From positions 1 to 23,480 of the IMG/VR virus record IMGVR_UViG_3300025286_000145: 23,480 bases of DNA; one strand, 5' to 3'. Positions within the stretch are counted from its first letter, which is position 1. The number at the start of each line of letters is the position of its first letter. Source of the stretch: a virus. Both the position numbers and the translations under genes were made by a program. Shown in pieces: positions 14,099 through 21,392 of the stretch. The notes below the pieces were generated by a model, which saw nothing but the letters and a program-made list of their open reading frames with translations, was not told the DNA's origin and did not search any database.

Positions 14099-15660
14099 TG
14101 CCAACACCAACGTGGACGCTCTCAATATCCGGCATTGTTACCGCTGGAACGTACACCGACATATCGGCGTACATGCTCAGTGCTGCGTGGTCGCTGGGGT
14201 TCAGCGCCCCATACGAACCCATCGCCAGGGAGAGCACCCTGTCGGTAGTGCTCAATAATTCAGATCAGCGGTTTTCGCCAGAATATAGCAGTGGGGCGTA
14301 CTATGGCAAGCTCGAACCGGGGCTGGTCATCCGGCTCCAGTCCACAGACCCAGCCGACAGCACCGTAAGAACTAATTTTATCGGCTGGATCGGCAGCATA
14401 CAACCCACGGCTGGCGTGTCGCCTGACGAATGCACAATACAAGCCCAGGCGTGGATGAGCCGCGCGCAATTGTCGGAGGTGTCTATTCCGGTGCAGGAAA
14501 GCGTAACCTACGATGCGGTACTGGACAAGATTCTGGAAACAGCGCGCGTCTATCCTCCCGGTACTAGCGCGTGGTTTCTTGGAGTTACGGGCCAATCGGA
14601 ACTGGGGCAGAATACAGAGCTGGGTGACACATCCACGTTTAGCAACTTCGAGGCCGGTATCAGCACGTTTCTATTTGCGGGCGATAACTGGAGCGAAAGT
14701 ACCTCCATTTTCGGATCCTTTCAAGACTCCGTGGGGAGGGAGTATGGGCGCTGCTGGCAGGCGCGTGATGGGAGCTTACACGCCATTAACAGACACAACC
14801 TAATTAGCGACAAGACCACCGACGTGACTGTTTCTAATACAATGTCAGACATGGCCTATGAGTACGGCGACCCAGAGGACATGGCTAACGTGGTTTCGAT
14901 CAAGGCGCGCACGCGGCGCGAGACAGCCGCCCAGGTTGTGGCGGGCCTGCAGAACCCCGTTTCCATTGCTGGCGGTGGCGGTACGGTTGACTTGACCTAC
15001 GTCGTAAAAAATCAAAACAATGGCGTGAGTCTCGCCGTCAAGTCGCCCATCACACCCGTGCAGACCACTGACTTTCTATGCAATACGGACAGCGCAGGCA
15101 CCGGGACCAATATCACCGGAGACTGCACCGGCGCAATAATAGCTGATGAGTCATTCGCCACCCGTGTCGGCGTCCGCTACACGAATAACAACGCATCAGC
15201 GGGGTACATCACCTTCGGGCAGCTGCGTGGCGTGAAACTGGATGAATTCGCCGTGGTGGAACAGACACAATCAGACGACACCAGCATCGCCGCCTATGGC
15301 AAGCGGCAGCTGACGTGGGAGTATGCCGCCGACAGCACGACCACAGCGGATTCTATCGGTGAGTTTATTTTACTGGAGCGCAAAGACCCCAGGGGCCGTG
15401 TGAAGGCTATCTCGTTTAAGCCGCAGACTAGCGCGGCATTGTTGACCGCAGCACTCACCCACAGCATATTCGCGCGGGTGGTGGTGACGGAAACCCAGAC
15501 CGGGATCAGCAGCGTTCCGTATTTCCTGCTATCAGAATCCCACGCCATAGAAGCCAGTGATTACAGCGTGATCTGGGGGCTGGAGTCGGCCAGCGCGACG
15601 GATTATTGGGTACTTGGCACGAACACGCTGGGCAACAACACCAATCTAGGGCCGCTCTAG
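14098..15660 (+). CDS. Tail-tip protein after the tape measure (distal tail / hub candidate)
   Basis: I chose ATG 14098, which overlaps the tape measure stop as TGATG, giving 520 residues. The protein is beta-rich. Its start (TWTLSISGIVTAGTYTDISAYMLSAAWSLGF, then ESTLSVVLNNSDQRFSPEYSSGAYYGKLEPGLVIRLQS) fits proteins that sit at the end of the tail tube. A repeated motif, WFLGVTG..ELGQNTELGD at about 160-178 and YWVLGTNTLGNNTNLGPL at the very end, suggests an internal duplication. Position and fold style support a distal tail or baseplate-hub role. No enzymatic motif is visible. Confidence 0.7.
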   Translation: MPTPTWTLSISGIVTAGTYTDISAYMLSAAWSLGFSAPYEPIARESTLSVVLNNSDQRFSPEYSSGAYYGKLEPGLVIRLQSTDPADSTVRTNFIGWIGSIQPTAGVSPDECTIQAQAWMSRAQLSEVSIPVQESVTYDAVLDKILETARVYPPGTSAWFLGVTGQSELGQNTELGDTSTFSNFEAGISTFLFAGDNWSESTSIFGSFQDSVGREYGRCWQARDGSLHAINRHNLISDKTTDVTVSNTMSDMAYEYGDPEDMANVVSIKARTRRETAAQVVAGLQNPVSIAGGGGTVDLTYVVKNQNNGVSLAVKSPITPVQTTDFLCNTDSAGTGTNITGDCTGAIIADESFATRVGVRYTNNNASAGYITFGQLRGVKLDEFAVVEQTQSDDTSIAAYGKRQLTWEYAADSTTTADSIGEFILLERKDPRGRVKAISFKPQTSAALLTAALTHSIFARVVVTETQTGISSVPYFLLSESHAIEASDYSVIWGLESASATDYWVLGTNTLGNNTNLGPL

Positions 15661-15671
15661 GAGGGCGATAT

Positions 15672-16112
15672 ATGCGGATCATTCCAGCACATCAGCAGGC
15701 AGCAGTTCTGAACGGGGGCGGTTATCGCGCATGGCTGCAGAGTATAATAACGGCGCGGTGGGCGCATGACATAGAATGGGAAGTGGACGAGGACGCGCCG
15801 CCGATTGTGGCGCATGTCAGCCGGGGCGATTGGGTGGCGAAGTGTGATCTAAACACCGAGCCGCCGTGTGGCGGCAGCATGGTCGTGACATACGAAGCGC
15901 CGGACAACTTCTTTCTGTGTGACGAGTGCGTGAATTTCAGCGCGGGGCATAAGCTCCGCAGGGTGAAGTTTCCGAGCCAGAAAAACAGGCTTATCATTGA
16001 GGAACTACTAACAGCGAGGCCGCACCCCGGCCTGCGCAATTACAGACCACAGGATGGCGACACGGTGACTACCCTGAAGGCTGAGAACGTGAATAAACCG
16101 TGGATAAAATAG
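15672..16112 (+). CDS. Zinc-ribbon-like protein of the tail module, 146 aa
   Basis: ATG 15672 is preceded by GGAGGG at 15660-15665, which decides against earlier starts. Four cysteines (C58, C66, C83, C86; the last two as CDEC) are spaced like a small zinc ribbon. A basic end block (LRRVKFPSQ, then IIEELLTARPHPGLRNYRP, then LKAENVNKP) follows. I recall similar proteins with the ARP(H/N)P..RNW end at this place in phage tail operons, but no known function. It could be a small tip component or an assembly factor. Confidence 0.65.
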   Translation: MRIIPAHQQAAVLNGGGYRAWLQSIITARWAHDIEWEVDEDAPPIVAHVSRGDWVAKCDLNTEPPCGGSMVVTYEAPDNFFLCDECVNFSAGHKLRRVKFPSQKNRLIIEELLTARPHPGLRNYRPQDGDTVTTLKAENVNKPWIK

Positions 16113-16142
16113 AACGCATGTTCTAGGAGGTCAATAGACGAA

Positions 16143-17336
16143 ATGGCATGGACAGACGGAGTTGACTATAGTACGGGCCAGCTTATCTCGGCAACTATCT
16201 GGAACAATTATTTAGGGGCTGCCGGAAATATCGACCTGACAGCGCCGGGGGTGGTGACGACTGGCGGCGATACGGTGTACGCAACCGGAGACAATACGTT
16301 GGCACGTCTGGCCAAAGGCACTGCGCGCCAGAACTTGACGATGAACAGCGGGGCAACAGCACCAGAGTGGACAAACAGCCCAGCCAGCCTAATGACTGGC
16401 GGCGGCGACATACTGCAAGCAAGCGGCGCGAACACGCCGGCGCGACTGGCTATTGGCAGTGGCGGTATGGTATTGTCTAGCACTGGTTCGGCGGCACAGT
16501 GGGGCCTAACGCTGACCAATTCTATTACTGCCGGCAGCACCCAATCGCAAGCAGGCGCGACTGCGCTGACCACGATGATGAACAGGGTCACGGTGGTCGG
16601 AACTAACGGGGATGGAGTCAAGCTGCCCACCGCTATTGCTGGGCTAGAGATTGAGATAATAAACGACGACAGTGCGCAAACCATCAAGGTATGGCCCAAC
16701 ACCGACGACGCCATAGACGGAGGCTCAGCCAATGCGGTGGACGCCAACCAGATAGACGCAGGCAGCTCTCGTCGCTACATTGCCATTGATGCCACCAATT
16801 GGTATACGGCCTCCCCGGGCGGCGGCGGTATCTCTGGATGGGCCGCGAACGGGGCGAACAACGACCTGCTACCGGACAGCGCATCCGCGGGCATATATCT
16901 CGGCGTCAATTCCGCGACAGCCGCCAATTTGCTGGACGATTATGAAGAGGGCACATGGACGCCTCTTATGAAAGACACGTCGGGCAACGCCATGACCAGC
17001 GACACTGTTGAGGGCCACTACACTAAAGTGGGACGGGAAGTTTATATCCACGTCTACGTACAGACATCGTCGCTTGGGTCGGCAAGCGGAGGAATCAGGT
17101 TGTATACGTTGCCGTTTGCAGCATCGGCAGCATACAATTATGGGGGGTGCGTGTGCCACTATGGAGACGGCCTGGCTATCACCGCCGGCGAAGCCATCAA
17201 TTGCCGTACAAACGGGAATGTGTCGTATTTGCGGCTGCAGGTCTGGGACGCATCGGGCGGGACTACCGATATGCAGGCATCGGAGTGGACAGCCGATGGG
17301 CAAGCGCAGTTCACAGGAAGTTATATAGCAGCATAG
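16143..17336 (+). CDS. Tail fibre / receptor-binding protein
   Basis: A 397-residue protein with a GGAGGT site upstream. It starts MAWTDGVDYSTGQLISATIWNNYLG and has repeats around TTGGDTVYATGDNTLARLAKGTARQNL and MTGGGDILQASGANTPARLAIG, then a Gly/Ser/Thr-rich shaft. The LLDDYEEGTWTP motif at about residues 264-275, followed by GHYTKVGREVYIHVYVQ, is a well known block of phage fibre C-termini. It probably binds the host surface as a trimer. Low-charge, repeat-rich composition fits a fibre. Confidence 0.85.
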   Translation: MAWTDGVDYSTGQLISATIWNNYLGAAGNIDLTAPGVVTTGGDTVYATGDNTLARLAKGTARQNLTMNSGATAPEWTNSPASLMTGGGDILQASGANTPARLAIGSGGMVLSSTGSAAQWGLTLTNSITAGSTQSQAGATALTTMMNRVTVVGTNGDGVKLPTAIAGLEIEIINDDSAQTIKVWPNTDDAIDGGSANAVDANQIDAGSSRRYIAIDATNWYTASPGGGGISGWAANGANNDLLPDSASAGIYLGVNSATAANLLDDYEEGTWTPLMKDTSGNAMTSDTVEGHYTKVGREVYIHVYVQTSSLGSASGGIRLYTLPFAASAAYNYGGCVCHYGDGLAITAGEAINCRTNGNVSYLRLQVWDASGGTTDMQASEWTADGQAQFTGSYIAA

Positions 17337-17345
17337 GAGATAACT

Positions 17346-17594
17346 ATGGCACTGAAAAAAGAAGTCTATTATGACAAAATCGAAGTGGTGGGCGAATACA
17401 AGGCAGTACATCTCAGACGCGCAACCGTTATAAAGGAGGGTGGTAAAGAATTGACGCGAACCTTCCACCGGCACGTCATCCACCCTGATGACGATATATC
17501 CGCCGAGCCGCAAGAGGTGCAAGACATCTGCGGTGTGGTCTGGACTGCAGCGGTAACGAGTGCTTGGGATGCGTACCAAAAGACCCTAGACTAG
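17346..17594 (+). CDS. Small conserved-type protein after the fibre, 82 aa
   Basis: ATG 17346 has TAGGAGAT just upstream. The product starts MALKKEVYYDKIEVVGEY, has a basic beta stretch with EGGKELTRTFHRHVIHP, and ends with a helix VWTAAVTSAWDAYQKTLD. Proteins with the same DKIEVV...FHRHVI layout follow fibre genes in many phages, from memory, and may be fibre-associated. No catalytic motif is visible. The function is unknown. Confidence 0.7.
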   Translation: MALKKEVYYDKIEVVGEYKAVHLRRATVIKEGGKELTRTFHRHVIHPDDDISAEPQEVQDICGVVWTAAVTSAWDAYQKTLD

Positions 17595-17612
17595 AGTGAC
17601 CCAGTAATCCGA

Positions 17613-19124
17613 GTGAATGTTAGCGGCGACACTCTGGCGTTCATCAAGAGATGGGAAACCAATGGGCCGCCCATCCTGGCGGCATATTACGACTACCACC
17701 AATGGAGCATCGGGTATGGAACGCGGAGCCGAGAAGGTGAACAGATCACCGAGGCAGAAGCCGAGCACAGGCTCCGCTTGGCTGTGGGTCACTACGCGGA
17801 AGCCCTCGCCAGCCGCCTCACGGTGGCTACAACACCATCACAAGACACGGCGTTATTATCGGCGGCCTTCAACCTGGGCGTGGGTGGTATCGGCCTTGTG
17901 CTTGACTTGTGCAATGAGCGCCGCTGGGCTGATGCTGCGGCGGCGCTGCGGGAATATTGTCACGCGGGCGGCAAGAAACTTGATGCGCTGGTTCGGCGCA
18001 GGAATGCCGAGGCCGCCCTTCTGGAGACTGATCCGGTGACGCGTGGAGCGCCGCGCGTGGAATACGCCAGGACGTACCGCCTGGTGGATGCCGCCGCCAA
18101 CATGCAGACCTGGCTGGATGCGGCTGAGGCCGTGTTCGCGCTGCGCCAGACTTGCGGCTTCAGCGCCGACGATGCTGGCATCGGTGACTTACCGGATCGC
18201 CGCGTTATCCTGCACGGCCACCACCCGCCCGGAATGCAAGAATGGTTCGCAGAGCACTATCCAGGCGTCGACGTGATGGGTGACATAGCCCCAGCGCCTC
18301 CCGTTGCACCAGAGCCGCCTGTGAGCGATATAAAGGCACTCGTAGGCCTGCACGGTTCGGCGGATGGCTCATGGGGAAATGCAATCCTGCCCGAAGCGCA
18401 GGGGTTAGTTTCCACGGCCCGCATTGAGGCATACAAGGCGCTCAGTAACGAGAGCGCCCAGACCGTCGGCGTATTGCGGAAGATCAATCCCGACATGTTT
18501 TTCTGCGTCCGGATGATGGGCAAAGTAACAACCGACCACCCCACCCCCAGCGAGTTCGTAGATCAGTGTGGCCAGGACGTGCGCCGGTGGTATCGGGAAG
18601 GCGTGCGTTATTTCGAAATTCACAATGAGCCGAACCTGCAAGCCGAGGGGATGTGGTTGGCGTGGCAGGACGGCGCGCAATTCTCGCGCTGGTGGCTGTC
18701 GGTTCGCGATGCGCTGAGGGGCGACTGTCCTGACGCGCTGTGGGGCTATCCCGGTTTGTCGCCCGGTGTCGGTATCGACAACGTGCGCGCACCAGCACAG
18801 CGGTTTATGTCAGAGAGCCACGAGGCGATGCAGGCCGCTGATTGGATCGGGGTGCATTGCTATTGGCAGACAGAGGCGGCCATGTGGACGGACGGCCAAT
18901 ATTATAAGCAAGTGCCGCATCAGGGAAAAGAGATATTAATAACAGAGTTCAGCAACCCCAGCGCAGACGTGCCGAAAGAGGAGAAGGCGGCGCAATATGT
19001 GAAATACTGGGATACGCTGGACGGCGTAAGGGCGGCGTTCTGTTTTATAGCCACGGCCAGCTCCGGATTCGATGACGAAACCTGGACGCAGGACATGGCG
19101 CGAATCGTGGGGGCGCGTGGATAA
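17613..19124 (+). CDS. Endolysin with GH24 lysozyme and clan GH-A glycosidase-like domains
   Basis: A 503-residue protein from GTG 17613; its binding site is weak. Residues 1-135 look like a T4-type GH24 lysozyme: E15 in FIKRWE, D27 in YYDYHQW, then IGYGT, with a Ser (S32) where T4 lysozyme has its catalytic Thr26. Residues about 145-225 form a middle domain (YRLVDAAANMQTWLDA, GFSADDAGIGDLPDRRVIL, WFAEHYPGVDV). A Pro-rich linker (APAPPVAPEPP) leads to residues 245-503, a TIM-barrel-like domain with IHNEPN (E339, likely acid/base) and ILITEF (E445, likely nucleophile), the two carboxylates of clan GH-A. It probably cuts host wall sugars at two types of bond (inference). There is no signal peptide; the holin-like gene follows at once. 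Confidence 0.82.
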   Translation: MNVSGDTLAFIKRWETNGPPILAAYYDYHQWSIGYGTRSREGEQITEAEAEHRLRLAVGHYAEALASRLTVATTPSQDTALLSAAFNLGVGGIGLVLDLCNERRWADAAAALREYCHAGGKKLDALVRRRNAEAALLETDPVTRGAPRVEYARTYRLVDAAANMQTWLDAAEAVFALRQTCGFSADDAGIGDLPDRRVILHGHHPPGMQEWFAEHYPGVDVMGDIAPAPPVAPEPPVSDIKALVGLHGSADGSWGNAILPEAQGLVSTARIEAYKALSNESAQTVGVLRKINPDMFFCVRMMGKVTTDHPTPSEFVDQCGQDVRRWYREGVRYFEIHNEPNLQAEGMWLAWQDGAQFSRWWLSVRDALRGDCPDALWGYPGLSPGVGIDNVRAPAQRFMSESHEAMQAADWIGVHCYWQTEAAMWTDGQYYKQVPHQGKEILITEFSNPSADVPKEEKAAQYVKYWDTLDGVRAAFCFIATASSGFDDETWTQDMARIVGARG

Positions 19125-19321
19125 TGTCAGACCGCGCACTCGCATCAATTCGAGCGTCCATTAAAGTGCTCAATGATGATTACACCGAGCTGTCGCGGTC
19201 ATACCACCTGCTCCGAACATCGGTGGCGGAATTGCGGACGGAGATCAGTTGGATCAAGAAGTTATTGATGCCCATAGCCCTTGCGAGTGTCGCCAGTATT
19301 ATCAAGATGATGCAGGGCTAA
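19124..19321 (+). CDS. XhlA-like coiled-coil membrane protein (holin or holin partner)
   Basis: ATG 19124 overlaps the endolysin stop by one base. The 65-residue product has a coiled-coil-like N-terminal part (residues about 5-45, with regular Leu/Val spacing: LNDDYTELSRSYHLLRTSVAELRTEISWIKK) and one C-terminal membrane helix (LLMPIALASVASIIKMM). This layout is that of XhlA-type hemolysin/holin proteins, which act with the endolysin at the membrane. Coupling to the endolysin supports a lysis role. Confidence 0.7.
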   Translation: MSDRALASIRASIKVLNDDYTELSRSYHLLRTSVAELRTEISWIKKLLMPIALASVASIIKMMQG

Positions 19322-19324
19322 CGT

Positions 19325-20203
19325 ATGAAAAAGGAATTGGCGAAACTGGAGAACGGGTACTCACCTGGCTGTTATAAATTACGAATGAAATACAACACCA
19401 ATTGGGAGCAGCGTTTTTTGTTGGTGTCTGACATTCATTTCGATGCCCTGCATTCGAACCACAAGTTGCTCAAAAAGCATCTAGAGCAGGCGCTAGAATA
19501 CAATGCGCCCATTTTCATCTTCGGGGATTTGCTCGATTTAATGCAGGGGAAACAAGACCCACGCGCCAGTAAATCTGAAATTAATCCCAAGTACGCCGTC
19601 GATGACGATTATTTAGGCAACGTATGCGCCGACGCAGCAGCGTTTCTAGCGCCTTACGCGTCCCACATCTTGCTTATGGCTATGGGAAATCACGAGTACG
19701 AATATCGGCGACGGCACGAGGTCGACCCCCTGACTATGGTGTCAACGATGCTCAAAGCCGCGACAGGTTTTATGCCTGCCGTAGCGCCGTATAGTGGTTG
19801 GTTGCAATTAAAATACCAACACGCAAACGGCGGCAATCGTTCAGGCCATAATTTGAAATGGCACCACGGCACTGGCTCTAATTCGCCTGTTACAAGGGGG
19901 GCAATATCTACCAACAGGTTTTCCGTAATGTATCCCAACGCCGACATACAGGTGCGTGGTCATATTAATCAGAGATTTCAAATGTTCATACCACGGGAGA
20001 CTGTCACAACGCAAGGCAGAATCGTGACCGACAACGACGCGCTACATTTACAGCTCGGCTGTTATGTGCAAGACAACTTAGACGGCAACAGCTGGTCGCA
20101 ACGGAGGGGAATGGGAACAGCCGCCATTGGGGGGTTTTGGCTACGCTTATATTGCGATGGAACAAAGAAAGCGATCCGGTTCCAGGCTACTGCAACTGAT
20201 TGA
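19325..20203 (+). CDS. Calcineurin-like metallophosphoesterase
   Basis: A 292-residue protein three bases after the holin-like gene. The metal-binding set is complete enough to recognise: D36 and H38 in SDIHFD, D68 in FGDLLD, N122 and H123 in MGNHEYEY, H180/H181 in WHHGTG and H213 in VRGHINQ. The usual GHxH ending is changed to GHIN, as also seen, from memory, in other phage members. Such enzymes cut phosphate esters or phosphodiesters; the substrate is unknown. The gene is poorer in GC at its start than its neighbours (19381-19440 about 38% by hand count). It is the last gene before the terminator cluster. Confidence 0.8.
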   Translation: MKKELAKLENGYSPGCYKLRMKYNTNWEQRFLLVSDIHFDALHSNHKLLKKHLEQALEYNAPIFIFGDLLDLMQGKQDPRASKSEINPKYAVDDDYLGNVCADAAAFLAPYASHILLMAMGNHEYEYRRRHEVDPLTMVSTMLKAATGFMPAVAPYSGWLQLKYQHANGGNRSGHNLKWHHGTGSNSPVTRGAISTNRFSVMYPNADIQVRGHINQRFQMFIPRETVTTQGRIVTDNDALHLQLGCYVQDNLDGNSWSQRRGMGTAAIGGFWLRLYCDGTKKAIRFQATATD

Positions 20204-20204
20204 T

Positions 20205-20236
20205 GTGGTAAAATGACCACGGCGCATCCTTGCGCC
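20205..20236 (+). repeat. Two adjacent short hairpins after the metallophosphoesterase gene
   Basis: GTGGT (20205-20209) pairs with ACCAC (20216-20220), and immediately next GGCGCA (20221-20226) pairs with TGCGCC (20231-20236). Both stems are perfect. Together with the terminator at 20250 they form three hairpins in a row at the end of the late genes, probably protecting or processing the 3' end of the late transcript. Confidence 0.6.
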
Positions 20237-20249
20237 ACCCCCTTTTCGT

Positions 20250-20283
20250 GAGCGCCTGGCTTCTAGCTGGGCGCTCTGTTTTT
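20250..20283 (+). terminator. Intrinsic terminator at the end of the late operon
   Basis: GAGCGCC (20250-20256) pairs with GGCGCTC (20270-20276). Five further inner pairs, including two G-T pairs, leave a TCT loop. The stem is followed by TGTTTTTA. The tail matches that of the post-capsid terminator. It ends the late genes just before the next promoter. Confidence 0.85.
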
Positions 20284-20290
20284 ATGCCAC

Positions 20291-20319
20291 TTGCACATTC
20301 TGTTATATTGTGTTATAAT
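20291..20319 (+). promoter_or_regulatory. Sigma-70-type promoter of the second operon
   Basis: TTGCAC (20291-20296) and TATAAT (20314-20319) are separated by 17 bases, close to the consensus -35 and perfect -10 with ideal spacing. The area around it is A/T-rich. Transcription would start near 20326, about 30 bases before ATG 20356. It is the clearest promoter in the window and would make this operon readable by unmodified host polymerase. Confidence 0.8.
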
Positions 20320-20355
20320 TCGTATATAGGAAACACACACACAAGGGAGATTACG

Positions 20356-20538
20356 ATGAAACCGTTCAAAAGCTACGAGATCAAGCGGGACGAGTGGGAC
20401 GCAGGGCGGCGGTGGGCAGTATGTACCACGCCCAAGGACAGCAATACCGTCCATGAGTATGACGACTATCTCTTTTTCTGGACACGCGCAGAGGCGCGAG
20501 AGTGGATAGCGGCGCGAAAACTAAAGGGGACGACATGA
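20356..20538 (+). CDS. Small early-operon protein, 60 aa
   Basis: The first gene after the promoter, with GGGAGA before ATG 20356. The product is small, charged and aromatic-rich (KPFKSYEIKRDEWDAGRRWAV, then YDDYLFFWTRAEAREWIAARK). The FFWTRAEAREWI block looks like a beta strand followed by a helix. It has no cysteines or membrane segment. Its place at the head of the operon suggests an early host- or DNA-directed role, but no family is recognised. Confidence 0.7.
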   Translation: MKPFKSYEIKRDEWDAGRRWAVCTTPKDSNTVHEYDDYLFFWTRAEAREWIAARKLKGTT

Positions 20539-20855
20539 CCACCACAGTAAAGACGGGCGACATATTTTCGAGCAGTTGGGGATACGATCAGACCAACGTG
20601 GTTTTTTATCAAGTGGTCGACCTGACCCCCAGCGGCAAGAGCGCGCGGGTATGCCGGGTGGCGCAGGACGTGGTTGAAGAGGGCGACGGCTGGGAAATGG
20701 TCGCCCCACTGATAGACGAGTTCACTAGCGCCCCGTTCACTAAGCGCATCGGAGACGCGGGAGGCACGCCATGCCTGCGCATCTGCTCGTTCGAGTATGC
20801 GTTCCCGTGGAGCGGTCAGCCGAAGCACCAGACAGGGCCATATGCAGGCCACTAA
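20535..20855 (+). CDS. Small conserved-type phage protein, 106 aa
   Basis: ATG 20535 overlaps the previous stop as ATGA and has AGGGGA upstream. The product begins with a beta-rich part: VKTGDIFSSSWGYDQTNVVFYQVVDLTPSGKSARV. I recall this GDIFxSSWGYDQTNVxFYQV block from other phage and bacterial mini-proteins, but with no known function. The C-terminal third is Pro/Gly-rich and may be flexible. It is soluble and acidic in the middle. Confidence 0.7.
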   Translation: MTTTVKTGDIFSSSWGYDQTNVVFYQVVDLTPSGKSARVCRVAQDVVEEGDGWEMVAPLIDEFTSAPFTKRIGDAGGTPCLRICSFEYAFPWSGQPKHQTGPYAGH

Positions 20856-20868
20856 AACGGAGGCGAAA

Positions 20869-21057
20869 ATGAAACGAGACAAGTTGAGATTGGTGGGCGC
20901 GCAGGTGGAGCCGGACTTATATGCACGGCTCCAAGAACAGGCGCGGCGGGAGGATCGCAGCACCGCCGCCCTGCTCCGGCGGGCGCTAAAGCAGTACCTC
21001 GCACTCGCGAATGCGAATGGCGGGGACATCACAAAGGAGCCAGAAAATGTTCATTGA
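20869..21057 (+). CDS. Ribbon-helix-helix DNA-binding protein, 62 aa
   Basis: ATG 20869 has ACGGAGG just upstream. The product matches a minimal Arc/CopG fold: the strand LRLVGAQVEPDLYARL, the helix LQEQARREDRS, then TAALLRRALKQYLALA. Such proteins act as dimers that place the beta ribbon in the DNA major groove, mostly as repressors (family knowledge). It may control the promoter at 20291 or other phage promoters (inference). The C-terminal tail is short, and the last codons overlap the next gene. Confidence 0.75.
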   Translation: MKRDKLRLVGAQVEPDLYARLQEQARREDRSTAALLRRALKQYLALANANGGDITKEPENVH

Positions 21058-21250
21058 AGTAGGTGACGAGTTCATAAATCTGGATAACGTCACGCGCATC
21101 AGCTACCACGAGCGGCACGGAAAACTCTACATGGAAGTGCGGTTCGTTGGTGGCACTTCCACGGTAATTCGCGGCCCAGCCATCGAAGAGATGGAAGAGG
21201 CGCTGGGGGACACGACGTTTCTCAGCAACAGGCGGCAGGTTGCGTCGTAG
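21047..21250 (+). CDS. Small hypothetical protein, 67 aa
   Basis: ATG 21047 has AAAGGAG upstream at 21032-21038 and lies inside the last codons of the ribbon-helix-helix gene. The product is beta-rich with a regular pattern: FIEVGDEFINLDNVTRISYHER, then KLYMEVRFVGGTSTVIRGPAIEEMEEAL. Proteins of this form resemble small PH-like or barrel domains found near regulators. It has no catalytic motif. Coupling with the regulator suggests a shared task. Confidence 0.65.
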   Translation: MFIEVGDEFINLDNVTRISYHERHGKLYMEVRFVGGTSTVIRGPAIEEMEEALGDTTFLSNRRQVAS

Positions 21251-21296
21251 GCGTTCGCGTTCTGCATGGAAGCGAGGGGCGGCTTCTGTGCAGAGC

Positions 21297-21361
21297 GCGG
21301 TGGGCTACCACCGCACCTTCCTTTGTGTGGGGGCGTGCTCCACTTGAGAGAGTGCGCCCCC
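21297..21361 (+). promoter_or_regulatory. Two-hairpin leader before the ERF gene
   Basis: GCGGTGG (21297-21303) pairs with CCACCGC (21308-21314) around the loop GCTA. GGGGGCGTGCTC (21329-21340) pairs over 12 positions, with two G-T pairs, with GAGTGCGCCCCC (21350-21361). No T-run follows. This is the only sizeable gap in the operon (21251-21392), 30 bases before the ERF start. It may act in RNA processing or translational control. Confidence 0.55.
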
Positions 21362-21392
21362 TGGGGAGGCATAGACGAAAAGGGGAAATACC

